The position numbers and the translations under genes are program-made. Positions 1-11,289 of a stretch of DNA of 64,000 nucleotides are shown piece by piece. The notes under the pieces were generated by a model. That model saw only the letters and a program-made list of their open reading frames with translations, had not been told where the DNA came from and ran no database searches. Source of the DNA: Ilex aquifolium (taxonomy: Eukaryota; Streptophyta; Magnoliopsida; Aquifoliales; Aquifoliaceae); the NCBI GenBank assembly GCA_951799425.1, contig OX637391.1:45293069-45357068 (forward strand), read 5' to 3'. Numbering within the stretch: position 1 is the first letter of the stretch; every line of letters begins with the position of its first letter.

Positions 1-1889
1 TTACATACAACATTTAATAACCATTCCATACAAAAATATGCATTCAATGTTGGAATGCTACCATGTCATGCCATGAAATGAGATGATACTCACTCATGCA
101 CTTAAACCCAAGTCCTCACCGACTCCCACAACACAATGCAATGCACTTGTGAAATGAACCGTCATTTGACGAAAAATCTATCCAATGATCGTTTGAGATA
201 AAAGTTGTTTCATTATAAAACCAAATCATTGATGGGTATTACTCATTGAATGAGTACTTTTACAAAATATAATCTTGTGTCTTGTTGGGCAACGGATTTT
301 GGTATCTCAACCACCAGTTCCGTAAACACCAGCACTTTTCTGGAATTTCACCGCCGGGAAGTGCCTGAACCATGTGACCGGGTTTTGCACCCGAGGGAGA
401 GTCTAGCCCTACTTGCTATATCCGACACAAGTTTTCTTCCATGCAACCATGCGACTCAAAGGGGATCTTCGATCCACTTTTTCCAGAGCCCACATACCAA
501 CCACCAAACAAGGTGTTTGATTAACCATGCCTACCACACACCCACACTCATGACCTATGCCCATGAATGTGATGCTAAAGTCATGTCCAACATGCAATGA
601 ATACCAAATGGACCACTTAAACAACATATCAACATGTATCATGGACAATTATATCATATGCATATAGTCTCCATAATTTCATCACAATGTCAAAACATCA
701 ACTAGCATGTATCAACATTTATATTTAACACAATTGACAAGCATGTTATTACATAATCTATGTCAATAACACACTTAAATCACAAGGCGCATGATAACAC
801 ATAACAGCCCACAAAAATTAGCACAAAACAGCCCCTAAAAATAGTCCACAAAGTGGCCTAAAAACAGCCCACAAAGTGGCCTATATGCAATCTGCAAAGT
901 GGCCTAAAAACAGTCCGCAATATGGCTGAAAAACAGTCCATAATATGGCTGAAAAACAGTCCATAATATGGCTGAAAAACAGTCCGTACAAATGCCGAAA
1001 AACAGTCCGTACAAACGCCGAAAAACAGTCCAAAATTCAGCCCCTTTTTAGCCACTAAAACAGCCCATAAACAGCCATAAAACAGCCATATTTCAGCCAC
1101 AAAAAAGCCACATAATATTCACATTTCAGCCACCAAATACTGTCCCTTAAGGTAGGAGTAAAACCATAGTAGGAAGAACCCTACCTCTTGTAGCGTGTAG
1201 GAAGTAGTAGAACTTCCTAGAACACCAACCAAGGCCCAAGAACTTTTGATTTCTCCAAAGTCCCCTCTTGGATCTTCGGTGAAATTCTCTTTTCTTGTAC
1301 GTAGACGTAGCCCTCGTCGCGGTGATCGACTTTAACTCTTGGTCCGAGTTGATCCGAGCGACGGAACTTCGAAGATCCGAGGGAAAAGCTTGAAGATCAA
1401 AGCTTTTTCCTCTTTTCTCTCTTTCTCTCCTCTATGGCCGGCCAAGTGATGAACAATGGAGATATTTCTCCAAAAAAATCTGATTTAAGTGGTTATTTAT
1501 AGTCCCAAATGTGCGGTCCACATCGCACCGCATATTTTCGACTTTCGGGTCCGTTTTTCGTCCCGAAACGATTAATTATACCTCGAATTAAGTTCAAATT
1601 AATTTTATTTGAACTTTAAATTAATTTTAAGGAAATTTTATAAAATCCATTATTGGGGACCTTTAAAATGTCATTCGCCACGTAGTCGCCTCGAACGACG
1701 TGCAAAAATCCGACTATTTCGGAATTCGACAAAATTTGACAAGGTGGCTAGATTTCGCGATACGAATCCAACGGCGAACTCCGTTTTCTCATCCGAGGTC
1801 TAGAGTATGAGTATTTCAAATAAGCATTAGGATGATAAATGACCATTTTGCCCTTATTCACAAAAATTCAAATTTACCCGGGTTTTACA
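1..1889 (-). repeat. 3' LTR (partial) of the Tekay-like element
   Basis: Direct repeat of 7197-9065. On the minus strand it starts TGTAAAACCC at 1889, next to a polypurine tract. About 540 bp matching 6656-7196 are missing because the window begins inside the LTR. It carries a 23-bp tandem array near 0.9-1.0 kb, with one unit more than the 5' LTR. A 116-codon plus-strand ORF at 250-600 recurs at 7446-7796 simply because it is LTR sequence. Confidence 0.93.
846..1030. repeat. 23-bp tandem array inside the LTR
   Basis: Successive copies of a unit ending in cagtccataatatggctg or cagtccgtacaaacgccg. A second set of units carries cacaaagtggcctaaaaacag. The matching array in the other LTR lies near 8044-8205 and has one unit fewer. 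Confidence 0.8.
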
Positions 1890-1890
1890 T

Positions 1891-1902
1891 TCTTCCCCCC
1901 TT
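1891..1902 (-). other. Polypurine tract of the Tekay-like element
   Basis: The minus strand reads AAGGGGGGAAGA immediately before the 3' LTR start TGTAAAAC. This is the expected site for plus-strand DNA priming. Confidence 0.85.
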
Positions 1903-1965
1903 AAAAGAATTTTGTCCCCGAAATTCACACACACATGCACATTCAACCACATGCATATGCAACAG

Positions 1966-3270
1966 TCATATAATTCTAAATGACAATAAGAATGGACCTC
2001 CATCCTCAAATAAGAAAGGATAATTGGTACGAATAGTGTCATCGCGCTCCCATGTCGCCTCCTCCACTCCTCGGTGCTGCCACAGCACCTTCACTAGCCT
2101 CACGGTCTTGCCTTGCAAAACCTGATCCCGGCTATCCATGATACGCACCGGTCCTTCCTCGAAGGTACCATCCGCATCAACAATCAACTCACCCCAATCC
2201 ACCACATGTGTCGGATCTGGAGTATACTTCCGAAGCATAGAGACATGGAACACCGCGTGAACACTCGATAGATTTGGCGGTAACGCCAATCGGTAAACAA
2301 CTGTACCTACCCTCTCGAGCACATCGAAGGGCCCGATATACCTCGGCGACAACTTTCCCCGCTTGCCAAACCTGACCACTCCTCTCTTAGGTATCACCTT
2401 CAAGAAGACATGATCTCCCACCTTAAACTCTAGAGGTCGTCGCCGTCTGTCAGCGTAGCTCTTCTGCCGGCTCTGAGCCGTGAAAAGACGCTTCCGTATC
2501 AAGTCCACCTTCTCAGAGGTGTCCCTAACCAAATCCGGACCCGTAGAGGGTCTCTCTTCTACCTCCGTCCAACAAACCGGAGATCGACAAGGCCTCCCAT
2601 ATAGTACCTCATAAGGTGCCATCTGTATGCTCGCCTGATAACTGTTGTTGTAGGCGAACTCCACCAAGGGCAAGTGTTCTTCCCAGCTACCCTTGAGATC
2701 TAGGACACATGCCCGTAGCATGTCCTCTAAGGTCTAGATGGTCCTCTCCGACTGACCGTCCGTCTGGGGATGAAAAGCAGTACTCATCATCAATTGTGTC
2801 CCCATGGCTCGCTGGAAACCCTCCCAAAAATAAGCCGTAAACTTGGGATCCCGATCCGATACTATAGATACAGGTACCCCATGCAACCGGACAATCTCCC
2901 GTATATATAACTTGCAGAATTCCTCCAGTGTGAATGTCATCTGCACCGCCAAAAAGTGTGCCGACTTAGTAAGCCGGTCCACTACCACCCATACCGCGTC
3001 ATGTCCCCGTGATGTCCGTGGCAAGTGGGTTACAAAATCTATCGTGACATGCTCCCACTTCCACTCAGCTACCTCCAAGGGCAAGAGCAAACCTGCTGGT
3101 CTCTGGTATTCAGCCTTCACTTGCTGACACGTGAGACATCTACTAACAAAATCGCCAACCTGCCGCTTCATCCCATTCCAATGATACTGGCGACGAAGAT
3201 CATGATACATCTTCGTGCCTCCTGGATGAACTGCAAAACGGAAGCAGTGAAATTCCCTAAGGATCTCCTC
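1966..3270 (-). pseudogene. Integrase with C-terminal chromodomain of the Tekay-like element, one stop
   Basis: The H-H-C-C zinc-binding region is at the start (HPGG...CLTCQQVK). The catalytic core follows with IDFV, SDRDPKF and QSERT, the D,D,E residues of retroviral integrases. A TAG at 2736-2734 splits the core from the rest, in frame. The C-terminus has the GPFDVLERVG and FHVSMLRKY segments, followed by a chromodomain-like block with LVKVLWQ and EEATWE. Chromodomains steer chromoviruses toward particular chromatin. The frame ends at 1966, about 75 bp before the polypurine tract. Confidence 0.9.
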
Positions 3271-3284
3271 TCTCAGCTCCGCCG

Positions 3285-5400
3285 ACTAGGGAACCACAAC
3301 CCGTCCCCTATACCGAAGAATACCATCCGAGTGAATTGTCCAGCCCTCATCATCTGTATCTGCCTGTACACGGTCCCGGATGGACAATAGCTCCATGTCC
3401 TGACTTTGGGACTCAATCACCCTGCTCAGTAGAGAAGGCGTAGCCACCAAACTCCCCAAAGTACCCTGAGTTTGACCCATATAATATAGCCCGAACTGTC
3501 CCACAGTCTCGAGCATCTGCCACTCTCGGGAAGCCACACTAGCCACAACTCCCCGTGACTTTCGGCTGAGTGCATCAGCCACCACATTTGCTTTACCGGG
3601 ATGGTAATGCAAAGTGAAGTCATAATCTTCGAGATACTCCATCCACCTGCGTTACCTCATGTTGAGGTCCCGCTGTGTAAAGATGTACTTCAGACTTTTG
3701 TGGTCTGAAAACACCTCGAACTGCTCACCGTATAGATAGTGGCGCCAAGCCTTCAAGGCAAAGACAATGGCCGCCAACTCCATGTTGTGTGTAGGGTAAT
3801 TCTGCTCGTGATTCTTTAACTGCCGAGAACCATAAGCGACCACCCTCCCGGACTACATCAAAACGCAACCCAATCCATCCTTCAAGGCATCACTATACAC
3901 TGTGTACTTCTGCCCCCTCTCCGGAACAATCAGAATAGGAGCTGAAGTAAGCCTCCTCTTCAACTCCTGGAATGCCTTCTCACACGAGTCATTCCACTCA
4001 AACTTAACCCTTTTTCGGGTCAACCTCGTCATAGGTGCAACTAATCGAGAGAAGTCTTCAATGAACCTCCTATAATACCATGCCAATCCCAAGAAACTGC
4101 ATATCTCGAAGACTGACTTCGGCCTCTCCCAATTCATGACTGCCTCAACCTTCTCTGGGTCTACGGATACACCCGAAGCTGACACCACATGTCCCAAGAA
4201 TTTCACCTCAGTAAGCTAAAATTCACACTTATTGAATTTGGCATACAACTGATGGTCTCTCAAGGCCTGGAGAATAATCCTCAAGTGACCCTCATGCTCC
4301 TCCTCAGACTTAGAGTAGATCAAGATGTCATCAACAAAGACCACAACGAACTGATCTAGGTAGGGTTGGAACACCCTATGCATGAGATCCATGAATGTCG
4401 CTGGAGCATTCATCAATCCGAATGGCATCACTGTGAACTCAAAATGCTCATATCGCGTCCTAAACACCGTCTTAGGGATATTCGCCTCCCTAACCCTCAA
4501 CTGATGGTAACCGGCGCGGAGATCTATCTTGGAGTAGACTCGCGCCCCTCTCAGCTGATCAAATAAATCGTCAATCCTCAGCAAAGGATACCTATTCTTG
4601 ATAGTAACCCGGTTCAACTGTCGATAATCTACACACAAACGAAGGGTCTTATCCTTCTTTTTGGCAAACAATACCGGAGCGCCCCATGGTGAGGTACTTG
4701 GTCGAATAAAGCCCTTGTCCAACAATTCTTGCAATTGGACCTTGAGTTCCTGTAATTCAGCTGGCGCCATTCTATGTGGAGTCATAGAAATGGGCGATGT
4801 ACCCGGATGTAACTCTATAGTAAAGTCAACATCCCTATGTGGAGGTCATCCCGGTAATTTGTCCGAAAAAACGTCCTCATACTCACAAACCACCCGAGGT
4901 AGACCCAACTCCTGTCTCACATCGTCCTCCAGGGTAAGACTTGCTAGCCAACCCATCAACTGCCCGTGCCATCTAGAGTCATACACGGCTTGGGGTAAAG
5001 CATTGTGCTTTGCCCCCTGAAATTTGAAACAAACACCATCAAGCGTATAAGCAGTGACCCTCTTACGATCACAATCAATGACGACTCGGTGTGCCGCCAA
5101 CCAATCCATTCCCAGGATTACATCAAACTCCGACATGTCCATGACCCGAAGGTCCACGGTGAGTAGAATCCCTGATATCTCTAACTCACACCCCCGACAT
5201 ATCTGATCAACCCTCACCCTAGCACCTAAGAGAGAACTCACATGCAATGGCTCTTCTAAGGTCTCAACCTTTAAGCCCAAGTCTTTCACACAAGATGCAG
5301 CAATAAATAAATGAGATGCACCAGAATCAAATAGTACTCTAGCCCATAAGCGAGAGAGCAGAAATGTACCATGTATCACCGACTGGTCTACCGGCTCAGT
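3285..5400 (-). pseudogene. Protease, reverse transcriptase and RNase H of the Tekay-like element, nonsense-mutated
   Basis: Continues the gag frame without any frameshift. The aspartic protease motif DSGA is at 5328-5317. The reverse transcriptase region runs from about 4785, with the [11 protein letters not shown] block and catalytic FVDD at 4338-4327. The gypsy RNase H follows ([11 protein letters not shown], then HYHPGKANVVADALSR). Stops interrupt at 4848-4846 (TGA), 4218-4216, 3855-3853, 3654-3652 (TAA) and 3288-3286; the rest are TAG. The open segments on each side are offset by exact multiples of three, so all damage in this part is substitution. Known role: cDNA synthesis from the element's RNA in cytoplasmic particles. 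Confidence 0.9.
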
Positions 5401-5667
5401 CTGAGGTATCATGGCGTAGACATGCCCCTGGGTCCCCGAAGTTCTGGCTTGTGAGCCCTGCCCTCGACCCTGACCCATACCCTGGCCCATCTGGCCTACT
5501 TGCGGAGTTCCCGCTCGTGAAGTGGTAGGAGCTTGTGCAGCACCTTGGAACGGATACTGGCTTCCCTGACCCATAGTGGGGTAGGGATGAGTGTAGTGAG
5601 ACTGTGAATATCCCCCTGATGACTGGGATTGAGACACCCCCTGGTCCTGGGATCCCTGCCTCTGAGA

Positions 5668-6354
5668 ACAATCCCGCTTCATATGCCCCCGTTGGTGGCA
5701 ATGATAGCAAGTCTGTTGGCCTGCCTGAAAAGGAGGCCTCTGATTTCTCCCGCCTCGGAATGACTGACCTTGGCCTTGACCTTGATAGCCACGGCCCTGC
5801 CCCTACGGAGCAAAAGTCCTCTGTTTCTTCCCTACATTAGAAAAAGAGGATTGACCCTCCTTCTTCTTGTCTTTACCACCCGCTTCCCGGATATTCCTTA
5901 CATCATCAATCTCTCTCTCAATGGCCATAGTTGTCGTGACCATCGTGTCCAAGTCTTGTAGAAGAAGACCCACAATTTTGCCCCGGATGGACAACTTTAA
6001 GCCCTCCTCAAACTTACGTACTTTGGCCGTGTCTGTGGCCACATAATCGTCGGCGAAACGGGCTAATTCAGTGAACTTAGCCACGTATTCCATCACCGTC
6101 ATCGTTCCCTATCTCAAGTCTAAGAACTCACGGGCCTTTGCATGTCGAGCAGTCGCCGGGAAGTACTTACCCATGAAGAGTTCCTTGAACTCTACCCATG
6201 TCATTATCCCCAAGTTCCTTGAGGTCTTTACCCAATCCCACCACACTTGTGATTCTCCCTCTATGAAGGCTTGTTGGTCAAAGGCCGGTGGTGGTGGTTG
6301 GTTATTCCGTCCACCGCCTCGGCCGCGTCCTCTTCCACTTCCTCTATTTTCCAT
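5668..6354 (-). pseudogene. gag of the Tekay-like element, two in-frame stops and a probable internal deletion
   Basis: Capsid/nucleocapsid part of the polyprotein. From the start at 6354 the frame opens with an Arg/Gly-rich stretch, then a retrotransposon-gag segment containing the WWDW and MGKYFP motifs, a stop TAG at 6111-6109, the continuing gag core (TVMEYVAKFTELARF), a second TAG at 5805-5803, and a CCHC zinc knuckle (C-X2-C-X4-H-X4-C) at 5709-5668. Both sides of each stop are in the same frame. The segment between the N-terminal basic region and the WWDW motif is much shorter than in related gags, so roughly 45-70 residues seem deleted; that is judged from family knowledge, not alignment. 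Not functional as it stands. Confidence 0.88.
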
Positions 6355-6641
6355 CTACGCACATATCAAATAACAACAGAGCATTTACTTAGTATCCCAA
6401 GATAGAAATCAAGTATAAACTTTGAGATTTCTCTCCTTGTCTCACTAGTAGGGCGTATGCCACCACTAGTAGGCATTTACACCTTAAACTATCCCGTTCC
6501 ATATACATTTCACCATGCATATTGTTCACATAACACGTAGCACATAATCATGTAGCAAGTTAAGCACATAACATGAAGTGCACAATGCATGCAATGGTCT
6601 AGACCCATGCCCATCAAGCCCTAGGTAATACGTATACCTAT
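6355..6641. other. Untranslated leader of the Tekay-like element
   Basis: Sequence between the gag start and the primer-binding site. No coding potential or repeat recognised. Confidence 0.6.
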
Positions 6642-6653
6642 GCTCTGATACCA
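6642..6653 (-). other. Primer-binding site, tRNA-iMet type
   Basis: The minus strand reads TGGTATCAGAGC, the canonical complement of the plant initiator-methionine tRNA 3' end. It lies two bases from the inner edge of the 5' LTR, as expected. Confidence 0.93.
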
Positions 6654-6655
6654 AG

Positions 6656-9065
6656 CTGCGACGCCCCAAAATCCGGGATCCGTTGATTACCCATCAACCC
6701 GCGGAATACCTGTAGATACCGAGTAACTCGATATCACACTGTTATGCCCCATTTACCGAGGTCCACAACTTAACGAAATTCGGGCAGAGTCTGCTTTGTA
6801 CAGGGAGCCCTACCCAAAACCCAACCTGTGCAATATAACTTCACATGACCCATCCGAGGCCCAATACAAAATAATGACCGCATTGGGTCCATTTATAAGT
6901 AAATATAGACCATACCGGGTTCATTTATCCATACTCATACAAAACATGCAAGACTATATTGAAATTAGTCCATAAAAGTCCAATTACAATTCTTTACTTA
7001 CATTACATGCCAAAACTATATCACAAGTCTAGTTTTTCAAAAGCCACAAGTCGGCTTTCTTCACCCTTGCGGCCCTGAATGAGAGTCATCCACAGGCGTA
7101 AATTCCGCACCTAAAATGTTTCCCGTATAGGGTGAGCCACGCCCAGTAGAGTATTTCCTACAGAGGCTACTCCCCACCTAAGTGCACATGCAATGTTTAC
7201 ATACAACATTTAATAACCATTCCATACAAGAATATGCATTCAATGTTGGAATGCTACCATGTCATGCCATGAAATGAGATGATACTCACTCATGCACTTA
7301 AACCCAAGTCCTCACCGACTCCCACAACACAATGCAATGCACTTGTGAAATGAACCGTCATTTGACGAAAAATCCATCCAATGATCGTTTGAGATAAAAG
7401 TTGTTTCATTATAAAATCAAATCATTGATGGGTATTACTCATTGAATGAGTACTTTTACAAAATATAATATTGTGTCTTGTTGGGCAACGGATTTTGGTA
7501 TCTCAACTACCGGTTCCGTAAACACCAGCACTTTTCTGGAATTTCACCGCCGGGAAGTGCCTGAACCATGTGACCGGGTTTTGCACCCGAGGGAGAGTCT
7601 AGCCCTACTTGCTATACCTGACACAAGTTTTCTTCCATGCAACCATGCGACTCAAAGGAGATCTTCGATCCACTTTTTCCCGAGCCTACATACCAACCAC
7701 CAAATAAGGTGTTTGATTAACCATGCCTACCACACACCCACACTCATGACCTATGCCCATGAATGTGATGCTAAAGTCATGCCCAACATGCAATGAATAC
7801 CAAATGGACCACTTAAACAACATATCAACATGTATCATGGACAATTATATCATATGCATATAGTCTCCATAATTTCATCACAATATCAAAACATCAACTA
7901 GCATGTATCAACATTTATATTTAACACAATTGACAAGCATGTTATTACATAATCTATGTCAATAACACACTTAAATCACAAGGCGCATGATAACACATAA
8001 CAGCTCACAAAAATTAGCACAAAACAGCCCCTAAAAATAGTCCACAAAGTGGCCTAAAAACAGCCCACAAAGTGGCCTATATGCAATCCGAAAAGTGGCC
8101 TAAAAACAGTCCGCAATATGGCTGAAAAACAGTCCATAATATGGCTGAAAAACAGTCCGTACAAACGCCGAAAAATAGTCCGTACAAACGCCGAAAAACA
8201 GTCCAAAATTCAGCCCCTTTTTAGCCACTAAAACAGCCCATAAACAGCCATAAAACAGCCATATTTGAGCCACAAAAAAAGCCACATAATATTCACATTT
8301 CAGCCACCAAATACAGCCCCTTAAGGTAGGAGTAAAACCATAGTAGGAAGAACCCTACCTCTTGTAGCGTGTAGGAAGTAGTAGAACTTCCTAGAACACC
8401 AACCAAGGCCCAAGAACTTTTGATTTCTCCAAAGTCTCCTCTTGGATCTTCGGTGAAATTCTCTTTTCTTGGTACGTAGACGTAGCCCTCGTCGCGGTGA
8501 TCGACTTTAACTCTTGGTCCGAGTTGATCCGAGCGACGGAACTTCGAAGATCCGAGGGAGAAACTTGAAGATTAAAGCTTTTTCCTCTTTTCTCTCTTTC
8601 TCTCCTCTATGGCCGGCCAAGTGATGAACAATGGAGATATTTCTCCAAAAAAATCTGATTTAAGTGGTTATTTATAGTCCCAAATGTGCGGTCCACATCG
8701 CACCGCATATTTTTGACTTTCGGGTCCGTTTTTCGTCCCGAAACGATTAATTATACCTCGGATTAAGTTCAAATTAAAATTAATTTGAAATTTAACTTAA
8801 TTTTAAGGAAATTTTATAAAATTCATTATTGGGGACCTTTAAAATGTCATTCACCACGCAGTCGCCTAGAACGACGTGCAAAAATCCGACTATCTCAGAA
8901 TTCGACGAAATTTGACAGGGTGGCTAGATTTCGCGATACGAATCCAACGGCGAACTCCGTTTCCTCATCCGAGGTCTAGAGTATGAGTATTGCAAATAAG
9001 CATTAGGATGGTAAATGACCATTTTTCCCTTATTCACAAAAATTCAAATTTACCCGGGTTTTACA
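6656..9065 (-). repeat. 5' LTR of the Tekay-like element (complete, about 2.41 kb)
   Basis: On the plus strand this block begins tgcgacgcccc just after the primer site and ends gggttttaca at 9065, giving the TG...CA ends of an LTR on the minus strand. It matches the copy at the window start over all shared sequence. The plus-strand repeats seen in the other LTR (23-bp units, microtracts) are present with one unit fewer. Confidence 0.92.
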
Positions 9066-9083
9066 TCATGCATTGTACTTTCT

Positions 9084-10625
9084 TCAGTGTAGGCACACAA
9101 ATTCATTGTTAAATCGGGGATGCTCCAATTGCTCCCTCAATTCCATGGAATGACAAGTGAAAATTGTTATCTCCATCTCAAGGAATTTGAGGAAGTAGTT
9201 AGTACATTCTTGGAACAAAATGTGCGAGAAGAAATGGCTAGAATGAAACTTTTCCCCTTCTCACTTAAAGATAAAGCAAAAACTTGGCTAAATTTATTGA
9301 AGAAACAAATGATCTCTACTTGGGATCAAATGCAAAAAAAATTTTTGACTAAGTTCTTCACCGTTCAAAAAACTAAGGGTGTTCACCCTACCCTACGGGT
9401 AGGAAATATAGTATTCCGTCTTCCTACCCGATACTTTGCGAAATTTTTTTTTTTTTTACCTACCCTACCCGATCAGGTATGATATTCCTACCCGACTTCC
9501 TGCCCGATTAATCGGGTAGGAAGTCGGGTAAACACTTTTGTAGCTATTAATTTTTGGATCATTTGAACAATTGAATTAAATAACATGCACCAATTTAACA
9601 ACACAATAAATCAATTATACTAAAACCTAAAACAACTACAACAACAATTAGAATAAAACACAAGAAAGCATGAATATCAATCCATCATAATTGTTACACA
9701 AATACAATAACAATTATTTTAATTTTAAAGCATATGAAACACATTAAAATCATAACTGCTCTAATAGATCACCAGTTCACCACAAATCATGTAACCTACA
9801 CAAAAAACAAGTTCATGTTTTAGCAACTCAAACATCCACAATAATAACAATGTTATAATATAAATTATACCACACAAATACTCTTATAATTACTAAAAAA
9901 AATATAAAAAAAAATTTGCGAGTAGGGTAGGGTAGGAATGCGGAAATTGTTAGGTATTCTGCATTCCTATCCGATTTAATCGAAAGATAAAAAACTCTTC
10001 TGCATTCCTACCCGATTTTTGTGACTAGCCATTCAGTAGGGTAGGGTAGGGTCGGGTAGGGTAGGAAATTGCGGCTAATCGGAAATTTGAACACCCCCAC
10101 ATAAAACTACTACTTTGAAAAAATAAATTCAAAATTTTGCTAAGAAACCAAATGAGCAGTTTTATAAATGCTAGGAAAGATTTAAAGAGCTCTTAAACTC
10201 CGTTTTCGCATCATGGCTTTGAACCGCGGCAGATGGTAACTTTCTTCTATGAGGGAATTACCCCTGCACATTGTCAGTTCATCGACATGATGTGCAATGG
10301 AGAGTTTTTACATAAAGAGTCTGAGGAGACCCTTGATTATTTTGATTGTTAGGTAGAGAGTGCCCAATCTTGGGACATCTCAGATCCTGTTAATTAATTA
10401 ACATCATTAGCAGCCCCACAATCGTCTGATGCAGGAAAATATTCATTAAGAGAGCAAGACAAGCTCTTAGCCAAGATTGCTAAACTTTCAAGGAAGATGG
10501 AGAGTTTAGAGTTACAAAAGGTCAATGAGGTGACCAGTGTGCTCAAGGTTAATGACACTTGTTCGATATGTGAGTCCTTAAGCACTCTATGAATGAGTGC
10601 CTAACTCTGCTTATGTGTAGGAAAT
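9084..10625 (+). pseudogene. Athila-like gag, split by a MITE
   Basis: Before the MITE (9120-9373) the frame reads QFHGMTSEN, HLKEFEEVVS, LFPFSLKDKAKTWL and KKFLTKFF, the recognisable gag signature of Athila/Tat elements. After the MITE (from about 10108) it resumes with HHGFE, FFYEGITP and FIDMMCNGEFL, then a predicted coiled segment near 10440-10540 and a degenerate cysteine cluster (CSICES) near 10560. Stops occur in several places. The ORF that runs into the MITE at 9374 is an artefact of the insertion. Confidence 0.8.
9374..10099. mobile_element. hAT-like MITE, copy 1, in Athila gag
   Basis: A 726-bp non-coding insert with inverted ends (taagggtgttca left; tgaacaccccca right, differing at two positions from perfect inversion) and an 8-bp flanking duplication with one mismatch (caaaaaac at 9366-9373, cataaaac at 10100-10107). 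Near each end it carries runs of cctacccgat/gggtaggg motifs, pointing inward as extended inverted subterminal repeats. Removing it rejoins the flanking gag coding sequence. An 8-bp duplication and these ends are typical of the hAT superfamily. The related copy 2 lies at 24496-25114. Confidence 0.85.
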
Positions 10626-11289
10626 GTAAGAACAGGTTAATGCATTTAATCAGCCAAGGCATTTGTTTTCTCCATACTCCAATACTTATAATCCGGGATA
10701 GCGACACCACCCCAACTTTAGTTGGAGATCCGACAACATTACCCAACCTCAACAATACCCTCTGCCACACATCAGCCATAACCAAATTATGCCAGTCCTT
10801 CTAATGTTCAACAAGTTCCTCCGCAAGGACCTCCATAGCACGTGATTGTTCAGAACCAGACAATACCACAACAACTACAAGCTCAAGGGTTTGGTCACCA
10901 AAGTCAATCCATAGTACCTCCTGACCAACCACCCCACAAAAGGAGCACAGAAGACTGATTACAACAACACATTCAGACCCAGAATAACATCAACAATCAA
11001 ACTGCTCGAGCTCTAAATGAGATTAGATTACAAATCACAAAGATAAACACAACCCTAGGGGCAATGCAACAAGAGAAATGGAAATTCCCTGCTCAACCTC
11101 AAGAGAATCCCAAGGGGTCAACACATGATTGAGACCATTGAGAATGTTGAACAATTGAAGTCCGTTACTATCCTTAGGAGTGGTAAAAAAGTAGATAAGA
11201 CTATCATACCAAAGGTCTCTAAGTCTACAAAAAAGAGACCTTAGGTGATTTAGAAAGGACTAAGATACTTGATGTTGCTAAAATAGTTG

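Larger units (their letters stand above)
1..9065 (-). mobile_element. Ty3/gypsy chromovirus (Tekay/Del-like), 3' LTR truncated by window edge
   Basis: A minus-strand LTR retrotransposon. The sequence from position 1 repeats from 7197 onward, giving two long LTRs of about 2.4 kb around an internal region (1890-6655). The internal part holds, in minus orientation, an iMet primer-binding site, gag with a CCHC knuckle, protease, reverse transcriptase, RNase H, integrase, a C-terminal chromodomain-like segment and a polypurine tract. Order PR-RT-RH-INT defines Ty3/gypsy. The chromodomain tail and long LTRs suggest the Tekay/Del clade, which is inference. By hand count the two visible LTR parts differ at roughly 47 of about 1,860 sites (about 97.5% identity), so the insertion is fairly young. 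The right flank begins tcatg, but the left flank lies outside the window, so the target duplication cannot be checked. The element sits inside an Athila-like gag that resumes at 9066. Confidence 0.93.

Noticed and set aside
250-600. 116-codon plus-strand ORF, also present at 7446-7796
   Set aside because: Both copies are the same part of the two LTRs, so conservation reflects the LTR duplication and not selection. No domain or coding signature was seen.
6642-6653. Initiator tRNA-like sequence
   Set aside because: Only the 12-base complement of the tRNA 3' end, acting as a primer site. No cloverleaf or tRNA gene is present here or at the other primer sites.
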